From CAZMXI01 sp964570205 (lineage in GTDB: Bacteria > Planctomycetota > Phycisphaerae > Tepidisphaerales > Tepidisphaeraceae): 36,720 bases of DNA. Position 1 is the first letter of the stretch, and every line of letters begins with the position of its first letter. Position numbers and translations under genes: made by a program. Where the stretch lies: the NCBI GenBank assembly GCA_964570205.1, contig CAZMXI010000022.1, forward strand, positions 1-36,720, written 5' to 3'. A model generated the notes under the pieces. That model searched no databases, had not been told where the DNA came from, and worked only from the letters and a program-made list of their open reading frames with translations. Shown here one piece after another: positions 1-8,487 of this stretch.

Positions 1-132
1 GTCATCGCCGTTGGAGGCGGAGCCCGTGATGGAATAGAAGAGGGTGAGTGGTCCTAAGTCGATGGAGCGGGAGAAGACGAAGGAGGCGGTGTCGGCGTTG
101 GATTCGTAGGCGAAGGGGTCGGGGCTGGTGAG
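1..132 (-). repeat. Direct repeat within Calx-beta modules, copy at left edge
   Basis: This segment matches 2557-2688 with two mismatches (near 56 and 102). Both copies encode the start of a Calx-beta module in the same protein, 852 codons apart. The copy may continue beyond the window. Confidence 0.9.
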
Positions 133-3100
133 GGTGACCTGTGTCTTCTGTTGAAGGGTAGCCGTGGCCTGGACGGTGTTGGAGGCTTTGCCGAGGTTGT
201 CCAAGGCCTGGGCATAGAAGGTGTGAATGCCGGCGGTCAGGCCGGTAGTATCGAAGATCAGCTCCCAAGGGGCGACGGTTGCGTTGCCGAGCAGGGCATC
301 TCCGCCTGAGCCGGTCTGAAGGCCTGTCTGGCCGTTGGATTCGCGATACAACAGAACCTGGGCGATGGAACCGTCGTTGTCAGCGGGGTTTACGGCAGTC
401 AGGAGCAGGTCATCGCCAATCCAGAGGTTCTGGGGATCGGCGGTGAGGCTGTCTAAGGTGGGGATTTGGTTAGGCGGACCGGCCGGCTCGACTGTCAGGG
501 CGACGATAGCGACATTGGGATCATTTCCGCCCATGTCCTGGAGCCCAAGGGTGAGCTGGCCATCGGTGATGGTGACCTGGTGGATGATGGTCTGGAACTG
601 TCCCGGGGCGGTGGAGACGGTGTCTACCAGGGCATCTTCGACGTAGACGGCCATCTGATCGTGCTGGAAGGAGGCATCGCCGAGGGTGACGCTGACCTGG
701 TAGGCGCCATTGACGACGTCGGCGGTGAAGGTGGCCAGGGGCGAGAAGACAAAGTCGCGGTGGAGGTCGTCGGAGGTCTTTCGGTCACGGCTCTGGAGAT
801 TGCCGCTGGTCCAGCCGTAGCCCAGGGCGGCGGAATAGGGGGAATTGTGGCTGATGGGCGTATAGCCGGCCTGGACGGGGGAACTGACGGTCCCGAAATC
901 AAAGGTCCAGTTGGACAGGGGCACCTGCGGATCGTTGAGGGTGACGTCGGCCTGGACGACACTTGATATTGCGCTCAGATCGTCCAGGGCCTGGGCATAG
1001 AAGGTATGGACGCCCGCTGTCAGGCCGGCGGTGTTGAAGGCGAGTTGCCATGGGGCCACGGTTGAGTCACCCAGGAGCGAATCGCCGTCAAGGCCAGTCT
1101 GGAGGCCGGGCAGAGTGTTGGATTCACGATAGAACAGGACCTGGGCGACCGAACCGTCGGTGTCAGCAGGGTTCACGGCCGTCAGGAGCAGGTCCTGGCC
1201 GAGGGTGGCGGTGGCGGGGTCGATGGCGAGCGAGTCGAGGGTGGGTGGTTGGTTAGCGGGTTCGGTGACAGTCACCTCAGCTTGCACAACATTCGAGGTT
1301 GCGCTGAGATCGTCTGCGGCCTGAGCGTAGAAGACGTGAATGCCGGCTGTCAGGCCGGTGGTGCTGAAGGTCAGCTCCCACGGGGCGGCTGTCACGTCAC
1401 CGAGAAGCACATCCCCATCAAGGCCGGTTTGCAGGCCTGCTTGGTTGTTGGATTCATGGTAGAAGAGGGCTTGCGCGACCGAACCGTCGGTGTCGACTGG
1501 GTTTACTGCCGTGAGCAGCAGGTTCTGCCCGATGGTCAGGGTTGCTGGATCGGCGGTCAGCGAGTCGAGGGTGGGTGGCTGATTAGGCGGTTCGCTCAAG
1601 GTGGCATCGGCCTGGACGATGTTGGAGGGGTCTCCGAGGTCATCGATGGCCTGGGCATAGAAGGTGTGGGTTCCCGCGGAGAGGCCGGAGGTGCTGAAGG
1701 TGAGTTGCCAGGGGTCGGCGGTGGCATCGCCGATCGGTGAGTCGCCATCAGGGCCGGTCTGTAGGCCGGGGAGGGTGTTGGACTCGCGGTAGAAGAGGAC
1801 TTGGGCGACCGAACCGTCGGCGTCGAGTGGGTTTACTGCGGTGAGCGATAGGTCGTCGCCTACCCAGAGGTCTTGGGGTGTTACGGTCAGGGAATCCAAC
1901 GTGGGGGATTCGTTAGGGGGACCGGCCGGGTGTATTTCCAGCGCTGTGATGACGACATTGGGATCTCCTCCGCCGAGGTCATCGAGCAGGAGGGTGAGTT
2001 GACCATCGGTGACGGTGACTTGGTGGATGAGGTTTTGGAACTGTCCTGCGGCGTTGGAGAGGGTGTCCACCAGGACATCTTCAAGATAGACGGCCATCTG
2101 GTCGTGGGGGAGGGAGGCATCGCCGAGGGTGATGGAGATTTGGTAGGCGCCGTTGACGACATCGGCGGCGAAGGTGGCCAGTGGCGAGAAGACGAAGTCT
2201 CGGAGGAGGTCGTCGGGTGTTCCGCGGTCGCGGCTGTTGAGGGTTCCGCTGGTCCAGCCAAAGCCGAGGGAGGAGTTGTAGAGGGAATTGTGAGAGACTT
2301 GGGTGTAGCCGGTCTGGACGGGAGAGCTGGTGGTGCCAAAGTCGAAGCTCCAGTTGGAGAGGGGTATAGCGGGGGGTTCATCGGCGAGGGTGACGGTGGC
2401 GGAGCTGGGGGAGCCGATGTCGTAGGCGGGGTCTGGCAGGATGGTGAGGATGAGGGATTCGGGGTCTTCGGGGATGAGGTCGTTGATGGCGAGGATGTCG
2501 AGGTTGACGGAGAGGAGGGCATCCGGGAAGTCGATGGAACCGGAGAGGGTGGGATAGTCATCGCCGTTGGAGGCGGAGCCCGTGATGGAATAGAAGAGGG
2601 TGAGTGGTCCTGAGTCGATGGAGCGGGAGAAGACGAAGGAGGCGGTGTCGGCGTTGGCTTCGTAGGCGAAGGGGTCGGGGCTGGTGAGAGTCACAAGGGG
2701 CGTGTTGCTGGGTGGGCCGGCCTGGAATGTGTCGGACCAGACGTTGGATAGGATGCCGGTTTCCTGGACGATCGTACGGAATTCGATCGTGTGAACGCCC
2801 GGATCGACAGGGACTTGCTGCGCGACGCTGACGACATGGTCGCCGTAAGTGTTGCCATCAACCCAGGTGCCGCCGTCAAGGCGGTATTGGAGCAGATCGA
2901 CGGTGTTGATGGTGAGGTTGTGCCTGGGGCCGATGGGGTTCAGGTTGGGCAGGGTCTGGACGGAGCTTGTGCCGCTGAATTCATACTGGCCGGTGTCGTG
3001 GTTGTACTGGCCGGAGCCGCTCAGGGTCAGTGGGACGTCCAGCACATCGAATATCCCATCGCCGTCGCTGTCTTTCCAGCCGACGATTTCGAGTGAAGAG

Positions 3101-4035
3101 GGAGAGGTGGTGTTCTGGGCATATGCCTGGGTCCATGAGGCGTCGTCGGACATGATGCTGATGACGCGGGATGAGGGGTCGGGATTGCCGTCGTAGCCGT
3201 TGAGGTTCTGGGTGTTGTAGTAACCGGCGCGGGAGAAGTAACTTGAGCCGCCGGAGTATTCATCGAGCCCGTAGAAGATGTGGGTCATGCCGTGAGCCAG
3301 GATCTGCCCGAGATTGCTGACGCCCCAGCCATCGTTGTCCGTGGTCATGACCGTGAACGGGCCGCCATGGTGGGTATAGGAGAAGTAGAGGTCGGACATG
3401 CGTCCATTGTCATCATTGTTGGAGTTGACAATGAAGATGGTGAACGCCCAGTCGGCGCTGTTGGCGACGCGTTGGTCGTGGTTCCAGAGGCGCGTGTCTG
3501 TGAAGTGGTCGGCCGCGGTGTTGTGTCCGACAGCCGTGAGGAAATCGTTGATCCAGAGAACATCATCGGTGTGCGGCCGATTGATCGGCTCATAGCCGGT
3601 TTGGATGGGGTTGTCGGCATAGGTGAAATCGGCGTGGAACTGAAGGTGATGCAGGGGGGCGACGGGCATGGCGCTCTGGAAGAGATCCTGCCACCACGTG
3701 AACGCTTCCTGCACTTCGGCCTTAACCTGGTCGATCAGAGGCTGGGTCCAATCTTCGGTGCTGGGATCCACAGCGCCATTGGATTCCAGCAGCACGACGG
3801 TTGCCCAGACATCGCCGAGCATGAATTCGGAGTTGTCTTGGTACGTTGCGCCGAAGGGCCCCTGGCTGGCGTCGAGCATACGGCGCCCCTCGAGCGCCTC
3901 GATGGCCGCCGCCGCCACGGCATGGCGGGCGTCGCGGCTGCGAGCACCCAGCGGGGCGGCGCACCACTTGCGCAATCGATGGTGTGAACCGACATTCTGC
4001 CACAGTGATTTCTTCATTAGGGCGAACATAATCAT
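1..4035 (-). CDS. Giant secreted multidomain protein with degenerate metallopeptidase-like domain (3' end outside window)
   Basis: The reading frame is open from an ATG at 4035 to the left edge (1345 residues) with no stop. Residues 48-54 (LEGRRML) match the N-terminal signature of planctomycete surface proteins. Residues of roughly 60-345 resemble a zinc-metallopeptidase family: H248-G-M-T-H252 is followed by an LDEY motif (257-260), a YNTQN segment and GWKDSDGDG near 319. The usual HExxH glutamate is Gly249, so proteolytic activity is doubtful. After that come a Calx-beta domain (about 446-551), a CBM-like domain (about 560-704; FDFGT, SRDR, LGDA, HDQM, DDLGG motifs), three Ig-like repeats (each with LDSL, AQVLFYRES and GLQTG motifs), a second CBM-like domain, a fourth Ig-like repeat and the start of a second Calx-beta domain. 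ATGs at 4029 and 4017 are alternative starts; the last gives MKKSLW. Surface location and glycan binding are inferred. Confidence 0.85.
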   Translation of the reverse strand, partial: MIMFALMKKSLWQNVGSHHRLRKWCAAPLGARSRDARHAVAAAAIEALEGRRMLDASQGPFGATYQDNSEFMLGDVWATVVLLESNGAVDPSTEDWTQPLIDQVKAEVQEAFTWWQDLFQSAMPVAPLHHLQFHADFTYADNPIQTGYEPINRPHTDDVLWINDFLTAVGHNTAADHFTDTRLWNHDQRVANSADWAFTIFIVNSNNDDNGRMSDLYFSYTHHGGPFTVMTTDNDGWGVSNLGQILAHGMTHIFYGLDEYSGGSSYFSRAGYYNTQNLNGYDGNPDPSSRVISIMSDDASWTQAYAQNTTSPSSLEIVGWKDSDGDGIFDVLDVPLTLSGSGQYNHDTGQYEFSGTSSVQTLPNLNPIGPRHNLTINTVDLLQYRLDGGTWVDGNTYGDHVVSVAQQVPVDPGVHTIEFRTIVQETGILSNVWSDTFQAGPPSNTPLVTLTSPDPFAYEANADTASFVFSRSIDSGPLTLFYSITGSASNGDDYPTLSGSIDFPDALLSVNLDILAINDLIPEDPESLILTILPDPAYDIGSPSSATVTLADEPPAIPLSNWSFDFGTTSSPVQTGYTQVSHNSLYNSSLGFGWTSGTLNSRDRGTPDDLLRDFVFSPLATFAADVVNGAYQISITLGDASLPHDQMAVYLEDVLVDTLSNAAGQFQNLIHQVTVTDGQLTLLLDDLGGGDPNVVITALEIHPAGPPNESPTLDSLTVTPQDLWVGDDLSLTAVNPLDADGSVAQVLFYRESNTLPGLQTGPDGDSPIGDATADPWQLTFSTSGLSAGTHTFYAQAIDDLGDPSNIVQADATLSEPPNQPPTLDSLTADPATLTIGQNLLLTAVNPVDTDGSVAQALFYHESNNQAGLQTGLDGDVLLGDVTAAPWELTFSTTGLTAGIHVFYAQAADDLSATSNVVQAEVTVTEPANQPPTLDSLAIDPATATLGQDLLLTAVNPADTDGSVAQVLFYRESNTLPGLQTGLDGDSLLGDSTVAPWQLAFNTAGLTAGVHTFYAQALDDLSAISSVVQADVTLNDPQVPLSNWTFDFGTVSSPVQAGYTPISHNSPYSAALGYGWTSGNLQSRDRKTSDDLHRDFVFSPLATFTADVVNGAYQVSVTLGDASFQHDQMAVYVEDALVDTVSTAPGQFQTIIHQVTITDGQLTLGLQDMGGNDPNVAIVALTVEPAGPPNQIPTLDSLTADPQNLWIGDDLLLTAVNPADNDGSIAQVLLYRESNGQTGLQTGSGGDALLGNATVAPWELIFDTTGLTAGIHTFYAQALDNLGKASNTVQATATLQQKTQVTLTSPDPFAYESNADTASFVFSRSIDLGPLTLFYSITGSASNGDD
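2557..2688 (-). repeat. Direct repeat within Calx-beta modules, inner copy
   Basis: Partner of 1-132, with an offset of 2556 bases. The preserved frame and near-identity point to duplication of a whole module block or to gene conversion within the gene. Confidence 0.9.
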
Positions 4036-4970
4036 GTCCTTCGGATGAGGTGGCGACTGGTGTCGCTCCTTAGCCAGACATGTTGTCGAAGAACATGCTG
4101 ATAAGGGGGAGGGCTCTGCCATCGAGCAGCTTGGGTCATCGGGCGCGGCCCCATCGGCTTCGCAGCCAGACGGGCCGTATTGATGTCAGCGGTGCTTGGC
4201 TCTCCCGGCCTCCTGTATCAGCCACATGGCATCACGTATGCGCGTGTGCCAGCATTAGTCCCGCACATGTCTTGAATCGCTGCGTCGCGTCATCGCCCGA
4301 TGCGGATCAGTGCATCGACACCCACTGGCTTCCGCAGACCTCGAGCAAGCATGCTAGCGCAGCGGCGACGAGCGTGTCAATCGGTCGTCGACTTAGGCTA
4401 GGCGTCGGAGTGATCCCGGCGCGATGAAGCGGCCATGGTGGGCTCATCCATCCTCCCGATGGCGTGCGCGTGGAGATTCCGCAGGTTAAGCGAAGCAGTT
4501 GTATCAGGGAGTAGCGTGGCGACCGGAGTTCAACCGTATGCCGCGGGAGGGCGAATCATTAGGCCAGAATCAGGTTCTAGCCCAATGCCAGGGCGAGCAA
4601 TGGGCCCCCTGGGGAAAGAGGAGTATCCCTGATTGTTGCATGGAGGCGGTCTGTGCGAGACTCTCGCTGGTTTGATCGTGGGTGATCCAAATCTGACGCG
4701 GTGCCTTCCGGTGGCCGGTGACGGTTGCCGAGTCGAAGGTTCGGCATGACGCAAGATCGCCCATTGAAGCATAGCTGACCGCAAACGAAGCCCAGGCGCA
4801 GTTCCTCGCTTGGCACCAAAGCGGTGGCAGACAAACGCCGGTAATGCTCGACTGCGGCAGAGGGAGCGCAGTCGAAAGGGGCGGAGCCTTGGCTTCTCGG
4901 AAGACTCCCGCTTCCGCGTCCTCGCAGTGGTGAAGGGGCCGGATGATCATTGATCGGGATCGGGTGACCC
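4036..4970. other. Intergenic region between divergent genes
   Basis: About 930 bases separate the minus-strand giant protein from the first plus-strand glycan gene. Short open frames occur on both strands, but none has a recognisable product, a convincing ribosome binding site or conserved-looking composition. The region should hold promoters for both directions, though no clear -35/-10 pair was found. The only clear structure is the hairpin at 4848-4875. Confidence 0.6.
4848..4875 (+). promoter_or_regulatory. 9-bp perfect hairpin upstream of the glycan locus
   Basis: The arms TCGACTGCG (4848-4856) and CGCAGTCGA (4867-4875) are perfect inverted repeats around a 10-base loop. They lie about 95 bases before the first gene of the locus. 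No T-tract follows, so it is not a classical terminator. A leader structure or protein-binding dyad is possible. Confidence 0.45.
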
Positions 4971-5906
4971 ATGAAACAATTCAGCCCCCGTGTCAGTCTT
5001 GGCATGCCCGTGCGAAACGGAGAGAAGTACATTGCTGAGGCGATCGACTCGATTCTCGCCCAGACATTCGGAGATTATGAGCTGATCATCAGCGACAATG
5101 CTTCCGATGACGGCACCGAGGCCATCTGCACGATGTATGCGGCGAAGGACCGGCGAATCCGGTACCACCGCAATGCTCAGAACATCGGGGGCGCGGGGAA
5201 TTTCAACCGCGTATTTGAACTTGCGTCGGCCGAATACTTCCGGTGGGCGGCGCATGACGACGTGATGCGGCCGGAGTACCTGAGGCGGTGCATCGAGCGC
5301 CTGGACGCAAACCCGGATGCGGTGCTTTGCCAGACGCGGGTCTGTCAGCTCAATGAACGAGGTGAGCGAGTGTCCGATTTTCCATCGGAGGCGCCGCTGG
5401 CATCGCCGTCGGCGAAGGAGCGATTCCGGTTCCTGCTGTGGTGCACGAACATCACCACGATCTTCGGCGTGATGCGTTCGGATGCCATGCGGAGGACGCG
5501 GATGTTCCGGAAGTTCGCCGGCGGCGACCGGAGCTTCCTCGCGGAAATGTTGCTGCTGGGTCGGGCATCGTACATCGATGAATGCCTGTGTGCGGTGCGT
5601 GTCCACGCACAGTCCTATTCGGGTTCACTCCGTTCGAACCGACTCAGGCGACAGTGGTATGACCCGCTCAGCCGCACGCCTGTATTCATGCAGGGGGCGG
5701 TCAAGTTTCCGGACTATGCGGCGACCGTATTGCGCTCGCCGATCCCGGCGGCGGAGCGAGCGGCCTGCCTGGCGGCGTTGTGCGGGTGGACGGCCGGGCG
5801 GGCGGCGCAGGAAACAGGCAGAAGGGCTCGACGGCTGATGCACGCTGTTCACCGGACGGAGACGACCCCGGTGGCGATCCACGCGGCGAACGGCGGGCGG
5901 GTGTAA
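4971..5906 (+). CDS. Family 2 glycosyltransferase
   Basis: This 311-residue GT-A glycosyltransferase would transfer a sugar from a nucleotide donor to the growing lipid-linked repeat unit at the cytoplasmic face. Visible GT2 features are the N-terminal VSLGMPVRNGEKYI strand, the ISDNASDDGT segment (about 40-49) and an acidic HDD (95-97) in the DXD position. GGDRSFLAEM in the second half resembles the downstream acidic acceptor-side motif. It is the first gene of the plus-strand run, with only a weak ribosome binding site before the ATG; the gap to the next gene is 48 bases. Donor and linkage cannot be told from sequence. Confidence 0.88.
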   Translation: MKQFSPRVSLGMPVRNGEKYIAEAIDSILAQTFGDYELIISDNASDDGTEAICTMYAAKDRRIRYHRNAQNIGGAGNFNRVFELASAEYFRWAAHDDVMRPEYLRRCIERLDANPDAVLCQTRVCQLNERGERVSDFPSEAPLASPSAKERFRFLLWCTNITTIFGVMRSDAMRRTRMFRKFAGGDRSFLAEMLLLGRASYIDECLCAVRVHAQSYSGSLRSNRLRRQWYDPLSRTPVFMQGAVKFPDYAATVLRSPIPAAERAACLAALCGWTAGRAAQETGRRARRLMHAVHRTETTPVAIHAANGGRV

Positions 5907-5954
5907 CGCCGGCGAGGGTTATCTCAGGCCGGGTTCATTGTCAGGAGGCGGTTT

Positions 5955-7247
5955 ATGGTTCCAGTGGAAGCGTTGGGGATGGTGTCGGCGCCGGCAAGGG
6001 CGGAACAGAGGCCTGTATCGCCACGCTGCCGATTCTGCGGAGCGGGGCTGTCCCATACGTTTGTGGATCTGGGGATGTCGCCATTGTGCCAGCGGCACGT
6101 CCGACCGGATCAGATCGACAGTATGGAACCGTTCTATCCGCTGCATGTTTATGTCTGCGGCGAATGCCTTCTTGTGCAGTTGCGAGAGTATGTGAGCCCA
6201 AGCGAAATCTTCAGCGACTATGCCTATTTCTCCTCGTATGCCGACACCTGGCTGCGCCATGTTGAGGCGTACACCAATCTGATGTGCGAGCGATTCGGCA
6301 TCGGTCCGCACAGCCAGGTGGTGGAGGTTGCCAGCAATGACGGCTATCTGCTCCAATATTTCGTGAAGAAGAACGTCCCCGTGCTGGGGGTTGAGCCGGC
6401 GGCGAACGTGGCGGAGGCCGCGATTGCCAAGGGCATCCCAACTGTGGTGAGGTTCTTCGGCCGGCAGACAGCTTGGGATATCCTCGGGGAAAATGGAGCC
6501 GCGGATCTGCTTCTGGGGAACAACGTGCTGGCGCACGTGCCGGACATCAACGATTTCGTTGCGGGAATGAAGATGCTGCTCTCGGAGAACGGCATCATCA
6601 CCATGGAGTTCCCACACCTGATGCAATTGATGGCGCAGAACCAGTTCGACACGATATACCACGAGCACTTCTCGTACCTTTCGCTTGGAGCGGTGACGCG
6701 CATATTTGCCCATCATGGTCTGACCCTGATCGACGTGGAGGAACTGCCCACCCACGGCGGGTCTCTGCGGATCTACGCGAGACATACCGAGAATCCGAGC
6801 CGGCCGGTCGGGCCGCGGGTGGAACTGCTGCTGGCGAAAGAGGCGGCGGCGGGGCTGGGCCGGCTGGAAACCTACTCCGCATTCGGCGAGCAGGTGAAGC
6901 GGACGAAGCGGAGGCTGCTGGAGTTTCTTGTCCGAGCTCGCGACGAAGGCCGGAGCATCGCAGGCTATGGCGCCCCGGGAAAGGGCAATACGCTGTTGAA
7001 CTACTGCGGCATCCGGACGGATTTTCTTGACTACACGGTGGATCGCAGCCCGCACAAGCAGGGCAATTTTCTTCCTGGCACGCGGATTCCAATCCATTCT
7101 CCGGAGCAGATACAACGGACCAGGCCGGATTACCTGCTGATCCTGCCGTGGAATCTGAAGGATGAGATCATGCAGCAGACGGCGTACATACGCGAGTGGG
7201 GCGGCCGCTGGGTCGTTCCGATTCCGGAGGTGCGGGTCTATTCCTGA
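5955..7247 (+). CDS. Sugar C-methyltransferase (TylCIII/NovU type)
   Basis: A 430-residue SAM-dependent methyltransferase with the three-part architecture of nucleotide-sugar C-methyltransferases. An N-terminal zinc-binding region has C25-x2-C28 and C68-x2-C71. The central Rossmann domain has motif I EVASNDGYLL (about 124-133) and a YHEHFSYLS segment. The C-terminal domain carries GYGAPGKGNTLLN and ends in a PWN...WGGRWVVPIPEV stretch. Characterised relatives add a methyl branch to a keto-deoxysugar bound to a nucleotide. An AGGAGG box at 5943-5948 lies 6 bases before the ATG. Its position beside an SDR enzyme and a cytidylyltransferase suggests a branched-chain sugar; the exact carbon is unknown. 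Confidence 0.9.
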   Translation: MVPVEALGMVSAPARAEQRPVSPRCRFCGAGLSHTFVDLGMSPLCQRHVRPDQIDSMEPFYPLHVYVCGECLLVQLREYVSPSEIFSDYAYFSSYADTWLRHVEAYTNLMCERFGIGPHSQVVEVASNDGYLLQYFVKKNVPVLGVEPAANVAEAAIAKGIPTVVRFFGRQTAWDILGENGAADLLLGNNVLAHVPDINDFVAGMKMLLSENGIITMEFPHLMQLMAQNQFDTIYHEHFSYLSLGAVTRIFAHHGLTLIDVEELPTHGGSLRIYARHTENPSRPVGPRVELLLAKEAAAGLGRLETYSAFGEQVKRTKRRLLEFLVRARDEGRSIAGYGAPGKGNTLLNYCGIRTDFLDYTVDRSPHKQGNFLPGTRIPIHSPEQIQRTRPDYLLILPWNLKDEIMQQTAYIREWGGRWVVPIPEVRVYS

Positions 7248-7347
7248 ATCGCCATATGAAGGTCGTGCGAAGCGGATCCGGAGGGTGAAGCGCCCCCAAA
7301 GGGTGTGCGTGCGTCGCTGTGGGGCGAGGCACGGCGATTGATGTCAC

Positions 7348-7366
7348 ATCCCGTGCAGAACGGGAT
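7348..7366 (+). promoter_or_regulatory. 7-bp hairpin just upstream of the SDR gene
   Basis: ATCCCGT (7348-7354) and ACGGGAT (7360-7366) form a perfect stem with a 5-base loop. It lies 20 bases before the start codon at 7387 and just before the AAAGGG ribosome binding site. The 139-base gap here is one of the larger ones in the locus, so an internal promoter or translational control element is possible. There is no T-tract. Confidence 0.4.
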
Positions 7367-7386
7367 AGCAAACGAAAGGGTTCATC

Positions 7387-8436
7387 ATGCGCATTCTGGT
7401 CACGGGACATCGGGGTTACATTGGCGCGGTCATGGTTCCGATGCTGCTGGGCGAAGGCTATGAGGTGACCGGTCTGGACAGCGACCTCTACCGCCGCTGC
7501 ACGTTCGGTGAGGATCTGGTTTCCGTTCCGACCATCACTAAGGACGTGCGCGACGCCGAGATCGATGATCTACGCGGTTTCGACGCGGTCTTTCACCTGG
7601 CAGCGCTGTCCAACGATCCGCTGGGGAACCTGAACCCGGAACTGACGTACGCCATCAACTACAAGGCTTCGGTCCGCCTTGCGGAACTTGCCAAGGAGGC
7701 CGGAGTGCGGCGTTTCGTCTTCTCGTCGTCGTGCAGCAACTACGGCGCCGGGGGCGACGACATTCTGGATGAACAGTCGCCGCTTCGGCCTGTGACGCCT
7801 TATGGCGAGTCGAAAGTGAAGGTGGAGCAGGAGGTGTCGGGACTGGCGGATGATCGTTTTGTGCCGACATTCCTGCGCAACGCGACGGCGTACGGGATGT
7901 CGCCTCGCATCCGCTTCGATCTGGTGCTGAATAACCTGGTGGCGCTGGCGCACACGACCGGGGAAGTTCTGATCCGCAGCGATGGTTCGCCGTGGCGGCC
8001 GGTGGTCCACGTGGAGGATATCGTGCGGGCGTTCATCGCTGTGCTCCGGACGCCAGAGGATATTGTGTGCAATCAGGCGTTCAACATCGGCCAGACCGCG
8101 GAGAATCACCGCGTGCGGGACCTTGCGGATATCGTCGCCCGGACCGTCCCGGGAAGCCGGATTGCTTATGCCGAGGGCGCTTCGCCCGACAAGCGGAACT
8201 ATCGGGTAAGCTGCGATAAGGCCGCGCGCACTCTGCGGGGCTTTGTACCGTCGTGGAATGCTCGGACGGGCGCTCAGCAGCTCTACGAAGCGTATAGGAA
8301 AGTCGGCGTGACCCTTGACGAATTCGAGGGGCCGAAATATCAGCGTATAGCGCACATCCGTAAACTGATTGCCGATGGCGTGCTGGATAGCGAGTTGCGG
8401 TACAGGGCGAGGGAGCCGGTGGCGCTGCGGGCATGA
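7387..8436 (+). CDS. Extended SDR NAD-dependent sugar epimerase/dehydratase
   Basis: A 349-residue extended short-chain dehydrogenase/reductase. The nucleotide-binding motif is GHRGYIG (7-13), with HLAA near 70-73, the serine region SSSCSNYG (113-120) and the catalytic Y139-x3-K143 (YGESK). A PWRPVVHVEDI motif is the typical substrate-side signature. The usual dehydratase 'TDE' after the catalytic Ser/Thr region is absent, which argues against a 4,6-dehydratase and for an epimerase or reductase. The ATG is preceded by AAAGGG at good spacing. Neighbours suggest it acts on the same nucleotide sugar as the C-methyltransferase. Its substrate is not identifiable. Confidence 0.88.
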   Translation: MRILVTGHRGYIGAVMVPMLLGEGYEVTGLDSDLYRRCTFGEDLVSVPTITKDVRDAEIDDLRGFDAVFHLAALSNDPLGNLNPELTYAINYKASVRLAELAKEAGVRRFVFSSSCSNYGAGGDDILDEQSPLRPVTPYGESKVKVEQEVSGLADDRFVPTFLRNATAYGMSPRIRFDLVLNNLVALAHTTGEVLIRSDGSPWRPVVHVEDIVRAFIAVLRTPEDIVCNQAFNIGQTAENHRVRDLADIVARTVPGSRIAYAEGASPDKRNYRVSCDKAARTLRGFVPSWNARTGAQQLYEAYRKVGVTLDEFEGPKYQRIAHIRKLIADGVLDSELRYRAREPVALRA

Positions 8437-8487
8437 CCCGTCGGTTGTGCGCGGGCAGGTCCGTGCAGCGCTGGGCACAGGAGAGCC

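Noticed and set aside
1873..2613. Long plus-strand open frame of 246 codons
   Set aside because: It is the complement of the repetitive Calx-beta/CBM-coding minus-strand gene; its Gly/Asp/Glu-rich translation has no family features, whereas the minus-strand frame gives coherent domains over 4 kb.
4577..5032. Minus-strand open frame of 151 codons upstream of the glycan locus
   Set aside because: No recognisable motif, no good ribosome binding site, and it overlaps the well-supported start of the first glycosyltransferase.
5919..7115. Minus-strand open frame of 398 codons
   Set aside because: Antisense to the C-methyltransferase, which has a clear ribosome binding site and full domain set.
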